Source: Rhinopithecus roxellana
Taxonomy: Eukaryota; Chordata; Mammalia; Primates; Cercopithecidae
DNA length: 64,000 bases
Direction of reading: 5' to 3'
NCBI RefSeq assembly: GCF_007565055.1
Contig: NC_044554.1
Location: 55,151,676 to 55,215,675 of the forward strand
The notes beneath the pieces were generated by a model that was not told the DNA's origin, searched no databases, and was given only the letters and a program-made list of their open reading frames with translations. Position numbers and translations under genes: made by a program. Positions 1-11,349 of the stretch are shown piece by piece; the stretch's first letter is position 1, and each line of letters opens with the position of its first letter.

Positions 1-567
1 GGACTCTTGGCAGCAGAGTAGAATACCAGGGCTGGAGGTAGCTAGCTGAGCCTGTAATCATGCTTACATGCAGGACAAGAATGATTTGTTCTGTTTGGGA
101 TCGACAGCAGGTAGAAAGCTAAATGCCATTTTTGAAATAAGCTATTTTTCCAGTTGCATATGGTTGTTCAAATATTGATGAGGCCACATGTGCCAGTCTG
201 CAGCTTAAACTGCTGGCCTCAGCCTGACATGGCTCCACCCTGTCTGGTGCCTCTCTTGGGGCAAATAGCCTTAAGCCTTAGCTGGGCATTTGGTAGGGTT
301 GAGGCCTATGGTTGCAGGGCATCTGAATTGTTCAAGTGAGTGATCTCATGAATGAGGGAGTGCTGCCCATGTTTTCTGCCCCTGTGGAATCAGGATGGAA
401 AGGAAATGATGAGACCCACTGTCTCTGGATCAACCTTGAGCCTATTTCTCCTTTTCCCTGCTCAGTAGATGCTCTCTGGCCCTTCCCAATGAAGTGCTAA
501 GGGATCTTGATTTTTCCCTGAATCGAATTGTATAGGTATTCATGAGGCATATGGGAGAAGACGGGCC
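1..567. other. unique sequence, no feature seen
   Basis: I see no recognisable repeat, exon-like structure or RNA gene here. The short reading frame near 154-339 has no family features and is of a length expected by chance. Confidence 0.5.
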
Positions 568-720
568 ATTTTATCTATGGGGAATGTGAGACATAGAGCA
601 GTAGAGAGATTTGCTCAGCACAAGTTCCTTGAGGACAGGAGACATGACTGTCTCTTCTGTACCCTCATGGTCCTTAGTCAAGTGCAGGATGCCCGGAGAA
701 TCATAAGTGCATGATGCATA
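568..720. repeat. weak MIR/L2-like relic
   Basis: The first part resembles a reverse-oriented MIR core (a stretch like cattttatctatgggga). From about 622 the text resembles the 3' end of a plus-strand L2 (agttccttgaggacaggaga, then a degraded 'catagtaggtgc'-type segment). Both are very diverged and could be wrong. Confidence 0.35.
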
Positions 721-797
721 ATTAAGTAGAGTGAGGCAGTCCTGGAAAATGGATAAGCTGGGTGGCTCTGGCCTCTTTTTATATATTTTAAAAACTC

Positions 798-978
798 TGG
801 GCAGGACGTGGTGGCCCATGCTTGTAATCCCAGCACTTTCAGAGGCTGAGGCAGGAGGATCGCTTGAGCCCAGGAGGTTGAGTTTACAGTGAGCTGTGAT
901 CACGCCACTACACTCCGGATTGGGCAACAGAGCAAGACCCTGTCTCAAAATAAATAAATAAATGAACAAACAAATAAA
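798..978 (+). repeat. Alu, internally deleted (left-arm head joined to right-arm tail)
   Basis: The head carries left-arm text (cccagcacttt...) and runs straight into right-arm text (aggaggttgag...cagtgagctgtgatc). About 110 bp of a normal dimer is therefore missing. The A-rich tail has grown into an aaat repeat near 946-978. The sequence is of AluJ type, with gatcgcttgagcccagg. Nothing in it is coding. Confidence 0.85.
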
Positions 979-1133
979 TTCTGGATTCTTGTAAATGGTT
1001 TTGCAAATGTGAAAATTCAGTATAATAGTGACTTGGGTAATTCAGTGTCGATATCTTTTATTGTTTTGATTAGAGAACAAGATGGGCATGGGGTGATTGA
1101 GTGACAGTCCCTGTTTCCAATGGGAGTTGAGTT

Positions 1134-1250
1134 GATGGCATAGTGGAAAGAGTGGGCTCTCAAGGCAGATCATTTTGGTGTTGAGAGACATAGGCTCTCT
1201 GGTGACCTTGGGTACATTACTTCACCTATGGGGATTTCAGTTTCTTTGCA
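1134..1250 (+). repeat. MIR SINE fragment
   Basis: It contains the MIR head (catagtggaaagagtgggct) followed by gtgaccttgggtacattactt and a degraded 'cagtttctt' segment, in MIR order. It is an ancient tRNA-derived SINE and strongly diverged. Confidence 0.75.
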
Positions 1251-1479
1251 TGTTACTGCCTGACCCATAATAGAAGTACTTTTCCAATCTATCCCCTAAA
1301 TCACATGTCTTCTCTTTGGGAACGAAGTGTCCCAACCTTGGGAGTCTGACATCATTCAGAAAGTGGAGAGAGCCCGTCATTATTCTTTCATGCATCTTTA
1401 TTTCCTCTCCTCTTCTGCTGTAAACACAGGCCTCTGCCTTGAACACATGTTTGCCAGATGCTCCCTCTTACTCATTTCT

Positions 1480-1800
1480 TTTCTCTTGTTTACTGCCAGG
1501 TTTTCTCAAGTGCGTGGTCACCAGCTATGGCCTCCATTTCCTTAGTCTCTACCCTGTATCCTCTGCCCCCTGGGTCCTACTGCTCAACCTCTCCCTAGCT
1601 GCTAAGTCCAATAGTCATTTCTCTGTCCTTACCTGCAGGGCCTCATGGGATTATTTGGCAATACTGACCACAGGATTGCCTCATAACTCGTTTTTGCTTT
1701 GGCTTCCATGACACTCTGGCAAGCTTAGTTCTTCCTCCTCTGGCTTCCATACCACCTGTTAAATGTGTGTTTGGTACTTGGCCTTCTCTTCTCTCTGTAT
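1480..1800 (+). repeat. L2 LINE relic, reverse-transcriptase region
   Basis: Blocks match the L2 ORF2 consensus in the right order: a gtcaccag/cctccat block, gctaagtccaatagtcat with tctctgtcctt, a degraded acacagttgatcactcc block, then ttggcttcca/gacac. In frame at about 1595-1710 the translation still recalls the conserved reverse-transcriptase block of CR1/L2 elements. The copy is broken by stops and not functional. Similarity may continue weakly towards 1990. Confidence 0.65.
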
Positions 1801-2487
1801 GTTCCTCTGGCCTCCGCTACAAACTTTGGTGCAACTGGTTCTCAGTTTTGTATACTTCCTATTTGTCTTTTGATGAAAAGCAGATCTTTGCGGTCTGACT
1901 CAAACCTGCTAGGTCCACCTGAACAGCAGAACAGCTCTGGCTGGGTAACCCTTGAATTTTCATATGTTTCTTGATGTGTTTCAAAGAAGAGCTGGGACGT
2001 TGATCCTTCTTATCACTGCACCCATTTATCTCAGGGAATGTTTAGTGACTCAGCTCTCTTGCAGTGTAAACTCAAGAGGAGCTCATGGGTCATTCCTGGG
2101 ATTCAGCTGCTTCTACAGTCAGTGTCACTGATTAGAGACAGGCTCTGTTTTGCTTGGGAAACCCTCTGTGGCATCCTGTGGGGGTAGGTCTAATCTTTTC
2201 GACTGTGTGGAAGGCCAATTCAAAAGTGAGACATAACTTTAGATCACGTACCATATTTTCCTCTTGTGTGTACAGCAGCTCTGGGGCTCAGCTACAGTTG
2301 CCTCATGTTGAATTGCCTGCTTTTGAGTTGCTCTGTTCTGGTGTAGGTATCTGATATTACTTTGGGGATTATTTCTTTAAAGAATTGAGATGGGTTACTC
2401 TGAACCATCCATATTTTAATGCCTGATTCTTGTTAGAATTATCAATGGTAGTTCTTGGAAGAGAGTTTTTCTTTGGAGGATAAAGCC
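1801..2487. other. unique or unrecognised sequence
   Basis: It may hold further degraded L2 at its left edge. Otherwise no feature can be supported. Confidence 0.4.
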
Positions 2488-2781
2488 TTTTTTTTTTTGA
2501 GACAAGAGTCTCGCTCTATTGCCCAGCTGGAGTGCAGTGGCATGATCTTGGCTCACTGCAACCTCCACGTCCCAGGTTCAAGCGATTCTTGTGCCTTAGC
2601 CTCCCGAATAGCTGGGATTACAGGTGCCTACCACCACGCCTGGCTAATTTTTTATATTTTTAGTAAAGGCAGAGTTTCGCCATGTTGGCCAAGCTGGTCT
2701 GAAACTCCTAGCTTCAAGTGATCCACCCGCCTTGGCCTCTCAAAATGCTGGGATTCCAGGCGTGAGCCACTGTGCTCGGCC
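2488..2781 (-). repeat. AluS-type element
   Basis: It reads T-tail, gagacaagagtctcgctc, the gctggagtgcagtggc block, the central gctaatttttta, then gcgtgagccactgtgctcggcc, which is a full-length dimer in reverse. It forms an inverted pair with the plus-strand AluY 161 bp downstream. Confidence 0.95.
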
Positions 2782-2942
2782 TTGCCTTTTGATGTATGAA
2801 CTCATCACAGTACAATTTACTTCATATCTTTGATGATCACTTTGTAAATTCTACATTTTTGTTACATGATCTCAAAATCCCAAAGGTATTACATGTGTTA
2901 TGCCCCTACCACTGAAGATTCTTTAAAAAATAAGCTATTTAA

Positions 2943-3262
2943 GGACGGGCGTGGTGGCTCACGCCTGTAATCCCAGCACTTTGGGAGGCTGGGACTGGCG
3001 GATCACGAGGTCAGGAGATCGAGACCATCCTGGCTGACATGGTGAAACCCCGTGTCTACTGAAAATACAAAAAAAAAAAAAAAAATTAGCTGAGCGTGGT
3101 AGCGGGCGCCTGTAGTTCCAGCTACTCAAGAGGCTGAGGGAGGAGAATGGCGTGAACCCGGGAGGCGGAGCTTGCCATGAACCAAGATCGCGCCACTGCA
3201 CTGGGAGACAGAGAGACTCCGTCTCAAAAAAACAAAACAAAAAAAAGCAAACAAACAAAAAA
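2943..3262 (+). repeat. AluY with target-site duplication
   Basis: It carries AluY/late-S diagnostic text (gatcacgaggtcaggagatc, then agcgggcgcctgtagt). The TSD ctatttaa lies at 2935-2942 and 3263-3270. The middle A-run is expanded at about 3069-3085. A short deletion in the right arm removes the usual 'ccagcctgggc' after cactgcact. Confidence 0.95.
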
Positions 3263-4069
3263 CTATTTAAAACAACAACAGTGACGACGACAGCAGCACC
3301 AGCAGCATTCAGTGGATTGTGTATTTCATTTGGGCAATTCAACTGGCAGGTGTAGTTTTGCATTTTGTGGTCTCTGTTTTCTGACTTAAAACTTTAAGTG
3401 AAATCCAGACAAAATAAAGAATGGAAAAACAGAGAGACACGGGGTAGGAAACTTTTTTTTAACATTAGAAAAAAAAATCTCTTCAGACTCCTTGGCAAAT
3501 AAAAGGAGTCTGGGGAAAAAAAAATTTGCAAACAGTTTCCTAGTTGTCTGAGTGGAAAATCCTGGTTTTTCACATTTCATATCTTGGAAATGTCTGAATA
3601 GTTTTTGTTTAAAGGGAAATTCCTTTTGGCTGAGAAAGAGCTTGCAGGATTCAAACTGATAGGGTGACGTTTTTAGAAAACTTGGAGGAAATAGGATTTG
3701 TGATGAAAATGCTTTCTCAGTGGCCAATTGTGTTAAAATGAAATTTAAATCCAAGGTTACCAATCACAGAGTTTTAAAGGTTCAGCCATTAACTCCTTCC
3801 TTCCCTTCGCATCCTGTCTGCGTGCATCCTGGGGAAACCTCTCACATAGCTGGTCCTTCCTCCAATTCGAGGAACTTAACGAGCTGCTTGTCTAAACATG
3901 TGCATGTTCTAGGCAGGGGATAAACATTCTTGACCTGTGGCTTTCCAAGTAGAGTAGGAAGGAAGATGTATAAACACGTCATTGAATTATAAGTCATTAA
4001 ATGCCTGATACATGTTTTGCATGAGAGCTGTGTTCAAAGTATATCTGTAGCAAAGAGGATGGAATGACA
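3263..4069. other. unique sequence
   Basis: It starts with a short low-complexity aac/gac/agc stretch (3271-3308) and then becomes A/T-rich unique sequence. No repeat or gene is recognised. The 125-codon minus-strand frame at 3386-3763 is lysine/phenylalanine-rich because of A/T runs and shows no domain. Confidence 0.5.
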
Positions 4070-4935
4070 AATCTGAAGCGGGTGAAGAGTTGGGGAGCAC
4101 TTCATGGAGGAACAAGTGATATTTACAAAGGGTTCTGAAGTATGCGTAGGAGTTCACCAGGCAGTGGGAACAGCAGGTACAGAATAGGAACTTGTAAAAA
4201 GTCATGACTGATCCTGGGAATCTGAAGTCATTTTATGTAGTTTGAGAGTAGGGTGCTCTATGGGGAGTCTTGGGAGATATCACAAGATCATGAGAGGTTT
4301 GCGTGCTTGGCAAATGACTTGGACATTCTTTTGTAAGCAGGAAGATGGGAGGCTTTTAACAAGAGAGACCGGACAGGAGCAGAAATGTATTTTAGAAAGG
4401 ATGGACTGGACGGCAGAATTGATAGTGGCAACTTGATGTTCTGGCTGGCTATTTCATCCATGAAGTAGAACAGGATGCCATGAGGGCCTGAACCCAACAG
4501 GGAGGAGTGGATGAATTCAAGAGAGGATAGGGGAGGCTAGACTGGAGATGTGATTATAGGGCATGAGGGCTATGGGAGACTTCTCGTTTTCTGGCTTGGC
4601 AGGCTGAGTTGATGGTGTTGCCATTGACCTCAAATGGGAATATTTGGAGGGAGGATGAGTTTGGCAGGGAAGATAATGAATTCACTTTCAGGCACAGTAA
4701 TTCTGATGTACTTGCAGAACATTCACAGGAGCGACACCTGAAAGGCATTTGGAAACTTGGGTCTGGAGTTCTGGAGAAATGTCTGGACTGGAGATGTAGA
4801 TTTGGGTGTTGGGATCCTGGTGAGGGATTAGTGAAGCCAATAATCCATATAAGATAGTCCAGAAAGGTTAGAGTGAGAGGAAGGAGTGTGAGAGAAGGGC
4901 TGAGTGTGGAACCCTGGGGGTACCAGAAGGATTGG
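4070..4935 (-). repeat. L2 LINE, long antisense fragment
   Basis: Antisense L2 landmarks occur in order: ccaggcagtgggaacagcag, agatcatgagaggttt, gacttggacattcttttgta, then gtctggagttctggagaaatg, ggactggagatgtagatttg, and gctgagtgtggaaccctggg. This is roughly the 3' half of L2 without the extreme 3' end. It is ancient and non-coding. Confidence 0.85.
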
Positions 4936-5388
4936 CCAGGGAGAAGACCCTACAGATAGAACCCAGAAAGAATAATAATAATAAAAAAAAAAGTGGAGAA
5001 AAGCCAGGAAAATTCCATCATAGGCTCCAAAATAGGGGAGAGTTGCTAGAGTGGTCAGTACAAATAAGGGTTGAGTGTGCTATTCAGCTGACCGCTGAGT
5101 CCCCCAAGGACTTACTAGCATGTTAGCTCAGGGTGGTGTCTGTGTCTCTGCAGCCACAGGTCTTCTCTGTAGCAGACCTGTGTGCATGGGATGTGGCTTT
5201 CTGCTGGGAAGGAGAGGCCTGGTTTCCAGGTGACAGCACGAACTGCAGAAGGCCAGGAAGTCAGAGTAAATGGACAAAGTGTAGAACACAGCACTGCCTT
5301 TTTTGATTTTTTTAGAACAAGATTAATATCAGTCCTCAAAATTGGCATTGGAGACCATCACTGGTTCATTGGTGCCTGTGTAGTTTTA
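4936..5388. other. unique sequence
   Basis: It holds a short aataat/A run near 4973-4992. A good acceptor-like tract ending in ctctgcag at 5153 is followed 75 bp later by ccag/gtgaca. There is no independent support for an exon. Confidence 0.4.
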
Positions 5389-5625
5389 TGAGGGTCCTTT
5401 CTTTCTCTCTTTCTTCTTTCTTTCTTTCTCCCTTCCCTTCCCTTCCTCCTTCCTTCCTTTTTTTCCTTCCTTCCTTCTCTCTCTGTTTCTCTTGCTTTCT
5501 TGCTGTGTTGCCCAGGCTGATCTCGAACTCCTGAGCTCAAGCCATCCTGCTCCCTCCACCTCTCAGGAAAAGTGTTGGGATTATGGGCATGAGCCACTGA
5601 GCCTGGCCTCTGAGGGTCCTTTCTT
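5389..5625 (-). repeat. Alu left monomer (FLAM-like) with giant CT-rich tail and intact TSD
   Basis: A perfect 15-bp TSD, tgagggtcctttctt, flanks the unit at 5389-5403 and 5611-5625. Inside lie about 100 bp of ttcc/tttc tract, then a reverse-oriented Alu left-arm fragment (ttgcccaggctgatctcgaa ... gagccactgagcctggcc, ending at 5608). The TSD shows that the polypyrimidine tract is the expanded A-tail of this insertion. Confidence 0.9.
5404..5505. repeat. (TTTC/TTCC)n polypyrimidine microsatellite
   Basis: This is an almost pure pyrimidine tract on the + strand with tttc, ttcc and ctct interruptions. It is the tail of the Alu monomer above. Such mirror-type tracts can adopt triplex (H-DNA) structure; that is an inference here. 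Confidence 0.9.
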
Positions 5626-6573
5626 CATTCTTGTCTCCAGATAAGTCCACCTATCTCTGGATGTCCTTCCCGTCGGCTGGATGGAGTTTGTGCCTGTGTC
5701 TGTTTTGTGACTGTGTCATTTGCAGTTCTCAGTTTTGGGGCTTTGCAAAAGGATAGCCTTCGTACTCATTATAACTGTTCCAGAGTGTTGGGATTCACCA
5801 CATGACTCCAAAGTGTGAGTCTTTTCCTCTCTTTATTCTTCTGACTCTTCCACCAAGGAAGTTTCAGGTGGATCCACTGAATGCCGAAGATGAGTTTGAT
5901 CACAGAGGCATCAACAATATTCAAGTGGTAGAAACATAGAAACAAGCCCTAATTGGTTCCATTTTTGTATGACATAATAATAAGGACAGGTGAGGACAAA
6001 TGGCTTTGTAATAAGAATATGAATCTGTAGAAGGAACATTAAGTAAACAATTGTAGCTTCAAAGAAAATGAACAGCTGCTAGCAATGCCCAGGTTTTAGG
6101 ACCCGCAAAGGCGCTCTGGCTGGACACATCCCTGCTCCCTTCCTGTGCCTCCCATGTGCCGTGGCTGGATTCTGGATTCTGCCCTTGCATTCTGCTTCAC
6201 TGAATCTCTGTTCCAGTCATGGCCCTCGGGCCTCCCAGGGACATGAGGAACAGGGGTGGGAGGAGGAAGCCCTTCAGCTGGGCCTGAGGTCCGGCACGTG
6301 AGTACTGAAGACAGAGGTGGGTGGAGAGGAGGGAGAATTCTGCCTCCGACCGCATAGGGAGGAAAGGGCCACCTTTCACAGCCCAGAGCAGAGCAGGCTT
6401 TTGGAAGGAGACGCAGAGTTTATGATTCACTCCACAGTTTAGCTCTGTGGTGAATTTAGTGGGTTTCTGAGGCCTGACTGGGAAACAGATGATTTTTTTA
6501 AATCACATTACGTCAATAAGAAAATGTCTTGTGAGTTTGAACCACCTGTGTTAAAAACTTTTAACAAAAGATG
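5626..6573. other. unique sequence
   Basis: No repeat or gene is recognised. 6100-6480 is somewhat GC-richer but has few CpGs and no island. Confidence 0.5.
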
Positions 6574-6738
6574 GAGAAAGGTATGGTGGCTTACACCTGT
6601 AGTCCCAGCTACTTGCAGGAGACTGGGGTGGGAGGATCGCCTGAGCCCAGGAGGTTGAGGCTGCACTTGAGCCATGATTGTGTCACTGTACACCACCCTG
6701 GACAACAGAGCCAGATCCTGTCTCTCCAAAAACAAAGA
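6574..6738 (+). repeat. Alu right monomer (FRAM-like)
   Basis: It reads ggtggcttacacctgtagtc, cagctacttg, gatcgcctgagcccagg, ggttgaggctgca, then the A-rich end. This is the right-arm layout without a left arm. It is old and diverged. Confidence 0.8.
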
Positions 6739-6870
6739 GCATTTTAGAGCAGTTTTATGTTCACAGCAAAATTGAGCAGAAATACAAAAAGTTCCCATTT
6801 GTCTCTTAGTCCCCCTCAACACACAAAACCTGTCCCACCATCCACGTCCTGCTATTACAGACTTTTGGCA
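6739..6870 (-). repeat. L1M 3'-UTR relic
   Basis: Reverse-oriented L1M tail text is seen: ttttagagcagttttatg, cacagcaaaattgagcag, ttcccatttgtctc, then a degraded cccc-rich block. The same family motif recurs at 55.8 kb. Confidence 0.7.
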
Positions 6871-8104
6871 TGTGAATTCGTAAGCTGGGGTCACCTGGGG
6901 CAGCTTTTCATTTTAACTTAATTTTTTAAGATTAGTCACAGATAAGCCTCCCTTTGTAGTCTAGCAAGAAGCCAGATTGGCCACAAGAGCCTTGAACACC
7001 AAAGGTTGTATCGTGTTTTTTGTTTTTTGCTACTGAAAACTTATTCAGACGACTAGGCACATACCTATAGATTTCAGTACCATTAAAAAGTCAAACTGTG
7101 GTGCCACATTTCCCTCCCTCTCTCCATTTAGAGATGACTTAGGCAGTAGATGTTATTTTTTGAAAAGAGATGGGATCTAGTGAGGAAACAGTATATATTT
7201 TTTGTAACCAAAGAACCTGACTCCGATCCTCGTAGTTTTGACTTTTAACTTCCTATCCCTGAATGGTATTCATTTCTGAGGCACTGCCAGGAATTGTTTT
7301 TCTGGTTCTGCTCTGGGTTTGCAAGCTTGCTTTCCAGGCTCTCCTGCAGCCCATGACCCCTGTTGGAGCCGCTGGGAGAGCTAGGGCAGTGGGCTGAGGA
7401 GGCCAAGGCCCAAACCAGCTGCAGGCAAACAGCTGCAGCACAGCTATGATGATATCTGCATGGTGCAGTGTGGTTGCCCTTGGGCTTGGGGCATCATGTT
7501 CTAACTAAGGCACCCAGTGACCCTGGCAATCTTCACAGACACGTTTTCTTGTGTGGTAAGGGAGGGGCAGAAACGTAGCTGCCAAAAAACCATTTGGTTT
7601 CTCAGCTGTGTTTACAAGCTGAGGAACACGAGGCACGTCGAAACCTAGTGTTTCATTTTGACTGAAATACAGACTTCTAGGAAGACACTGAAATGAGGGT
7701 GGGATGGCTGGGTGGATGGAGCATGAGGAAGTTTCAGCTTCTTACTCCTACCCTCCCAGTTTCAGTGGTGGGGTTCTGAATGTCTTCTTGTCTGCAGATT
7801 GCTCAGCCTCTGGAAAAGTCAGCTGGTAGAAGGAGCAGGGATTTTGCAGTCAGCACAACTGCATAGCCCTTATCACCACTGGCAAATGATTTCTTTAGTG
7901 CTCCCGAGCCCTGCTGACATGGCACTCATGGAAAATGATGATATCTGCATGGTGCTGTGTGTCAGAGTAACGGATGAGGTAATCATCGTGGGTGGAATCC
8001 ATCTCAGGGGTGCAGTCACTCCAGCCTCTGCTGCTCTCTTGCCCTCCTTCCCAAGCCCATGGAGTAGGGCACTCCCTGGTATACCTGTTGGGAAGCCCTG
8101 ATAA
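6871..8104. other. unique sequence with a short dispersed repeat
   Basis: No gene is recognised. Two copies of an identical 21-mer, beginning atgatgatatc, lie at 7446-7466 and 7935-7955 (see findings). The 161-codon minus-strand frame at 7873-8358 overlaps an antisense L2 tail and is not credible as a gene. Confidence 0.5.
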
Positions 8105-8268
8105 GTGTGCCTGTCTGTTTTCTCCTCTAATAAAATGGAAACACCGTGAAAGCAGAGACTTTGTTTTATGCACTGTTGTTTATCCCCAGCTAACGGAACA
8201 ATGCTGGGCGCATGGTAGGTGTCCAGTAAAATGTTTGGTGAATGAATGGATGAACAAGCGAATGAGTC
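8105..8268 (+). repeat. L2 LINE 3' end
   Basis: It carries L2 3' landmarks: a degraded 'gtaagctccttgagggcag' segment, ttgtttatccccagct, ggcgcatggtaggtgtccag and tggtgaatgaatgga at the terminus. Confidence 0.8.
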
Positions 8269-11200
8269 TAGGCTTACAATCTGGTTCTGGCTCTCCCTAC
8301 AGTGAGCACCTTTCCGAGACTTTTTCACAAGGCCATGGTGGAGGAAGATAAATGACATGACAGAAGTAAAGTGTCACTGTGTCTGGTATGTGGCCACTAG
8401 ATGGGTGATATTAGGTTCCTTTCCTCCATTTTTGTTTTCCTCCAATAATTTCTGAGAGGCCTAGGAAGAAGAACATTTTTGCTGCATTCTGAACTCATGG
8501 AGAACATGAATAAATAGAATAAGACCTCTGAATTGTGGCCTAATTGTGAAAATGTATTTAGGGAAAAAGACCTGAAATATTTACTTCAATTCTTAGACCT
8601 GAGTCCTCTTAGGTTCAATGCCTGGTATTGATTTGCATGACTGAATTAACACTTCAAATTTTCAGGCACCTGCTTCTGAGGAACTGAAATTTTTTTGGGT
8701 CAGTTTTGAGGGGGTGGGTTGGCGGCAGGTGTTAGCACTCTTTGAGTTACAAGAGGGAAGACAAGAAGGGGATAGCTTGTTCCATGCCCCTGCCATTTCC
8801 TGAAGCACCATCTATCACTGGACATTGAGGTCACTTACATTATTTTTTCCGAATGAAAATAGTTTTTCTGAGACTGATTGTGACCTGTTTAGGGGTCTAT
8901 TTACAGCAGGAAAGTGAGTAAGGGACAGCAGGATGGCACTGAGCAGCCCTGGTGGGGCTGCTGCCTGTAGCATCAGGGACCAGCTGAAGTGCTCTCCATC
9001 CACGAGGCCTGGGGCTTCCTGGCAGAGCACCTTTGGAGTGCTGTTGATAGGCTGCAGCAAAGGCATTTAAGCCACATGCTCCCTCCAACCCCTGGTCTGA
9101 ACTGCATCTAGCCTTGGCTGTTCCCAAGCAGTTGATGTATATATTGTTGAGTGAGAGAACCTCTCTGAGTCCTGCTTTCTTGGGAATCAGGTTCTAAGTT
9201 GCTCTCCCGTGCCTTCCTTTTATCTGGACCCACCAGTATTTTATCAAACAGAGGTTATATGGAGATTCTGACATGTGAATGGGCCCCCTTCCTCCTTTTC
9301 ATGTCTTATTATTACTTTGGCAATTTCGGTAGGTCTTTGAAGAGGGAGCTGACCAAAACCTTTGCCCAAATCTCAATCTCTCTTGGAAGTTAAGTTACAC
9401 ATTTGTATTTTAAGCAAAAGCAAAAGAAAAGAAACAAAACCCCCAACTCCCCACAGAACTCTTTGCTGATAATGGAGTTCAATGAGAAAGAAAGAAAATC
9501 TTAGCTATTGAGGCCAACAAGCTTTAAAGAGCTACCTGATGGTTCTTCTCTATTGGGCTATGTTACTATAAAAGAGTTTGCAATTTGGGAGACTTCAAGA
9601 CCTTTGATCTTTCATGAGACGTAGACTCCTTTCATGGAGAAGTTTGTTCTTTGGTATTTGCCAACTGAAAGAAAAATATCCTGGTAGGTAGATGTTTTCT
9701 TCCCCCCATAGCTTTTTTTGAGGAACTATTACTTGAGCCAAGTTTGCTTTTAGAAAAACCAAACAAAAAGCTGCAGCAGCAACAAAATAACAAGAATAAA
9801 AGTATGAAGATGACAAGCTTATCTGTCCCTTGGCTTTAGCATTTGGTAATTTAAACATGTAAGGGCCTATTTATCTCGTGGACTGAACAGTCTTGAGCTA
9901 GGCCCTCCAGGGCTAGTGTAGTGCTTGATCAGGGCCAACGGGGCCCCTCCGTGAGGCTGTTTGTCACCTTTGTCCTCATGACTACAAGATGACTGCTTCA
10001 CTTCCAGCCTGTCATCACCCTCACTGGTGGAAGAAAGTGGCAGGGCAAAGCAGAAAGGGTAGTACCTATATTAGGACAAGCTGGGGCTTTCTCTGAGGCC
10101 CCCAGCAGAATTTCCTTAGATTTCACTGGCCATCTCTAGCCGCAGGAGAGGCCAGGAAGGTGTGAGTGTGTTAGCTTAATACTTGCCACCCTGAATAAAA
10201 TTGGTGTCTGATAGTAAGGAGGACGGGTAGGATGGATATTGAGTGGTCAAGCAGTAGTGTCCACCACATCCCAAAATAACGTTTTCCCAAATTTATAGAA
10301 TGCAGGGTCTGGTCGGGACCTGTGAGATGGCTGAGAATGACGCCTGCATCTCATAGATAAAGGAACTACTTTATTTCCTTCTACTTCTACTCAGCGTGCC
10401 AAAAACCTCAGTGGCACTTTTTGGCACTTCTGGGTGTGGCTGCTCTTCCCCTGATCCCTAAACTGTGCCTGCGTTGTGAGTGGGCCGAGAAGTTCCTTCA
10501 CTGGAGAGCAGAGTGGCTGGGAGCGGGCAGTGTGCATATGGGAATCAAAAGGCCTGATTGTGCTTTCTCAGGAAAAGCAGCCGGCCAACAATAATGACTG
10601 GGCCGCCCCTGAGTGCAGAACCTGGAATCCAGCCTTCTGGAATGAAAAAGCCATACAAGACTCAGTCCCTGCCCCTGAGGAGTGAAGGCCTAGCGGGTCG
10701 GACAGAACAACCACAGGGGAGAGATAATGCAGAGAGGTATGCGAACAATGAAGAAAGCCCATAGCAAATGGAGTGACCAGGCCGGGAAGGTGGCTTGGAG
10801 GAGCTGGCTTTGACTCGGAATTTGTAAAGGTCTATTATTTGGTGGCTCACAATGGTGTATTAAAATACTAATTGAGAGTCAGCAGCTTTGCTTGATTGGA
10901 GCAATTTAACAACACCTGCCTGAAGCCTGCTGTGTTTTCTTTAGAAGAACAGCCTGAGTCAACAGTGCTTATGGACTCCTTGATGGATGTAGAGGGAGTA
11001 TTAAGTTAGCCAGATTTATTGGAACATGTCTAAAAGACTGCTAGCTCTGTACCAGCGTTTCCTCTGAACTTTCAGTCTCCATCCTCTCTTCGCTTCCCCA
11101 CTGCCCGGTAGCTCTGATGTTGCATTTCTGCCCTTGCTTCTGCTGTTTAAGATTCCTTCTTCGAGGGCCCAGCCAGTCTCCTCTGTCCTGGGGCTGTGTG

Positions 11201-11344
11201 GTAGATAGTCCTCTGGAAGGCATTCGCCGCCTTGTCATAGGGCCATGTGGTTGGTGGAGGGGGCAGAAATGGGGGGATTAGTGTTTTAGAGGCTCTTATG
11301 GCACACATAGGAACAGGTAGACTGTATTTTGGCATTGAGAGTAT
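8269..11344. other. 3-kb unique stretch
   Basis: I see no Alu, L1, LTR or clear MIR, and no gene. GC-moderate patches at 8930-9060 and 10430-10770 give overlapping short frames on both strands, which is the pattern of non-coding sequence. Confidence 0.5.
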
Positions 11345-11349
11345 CTGGG

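Noticed and set aside
7873..8358. 161-codon minus-strand frame, one of the longest uninterrupted frames
   Set aside because: It is antisense to an L2 3' end, competing frames overlap it on both strands, and no domain or codon pattern supports it.
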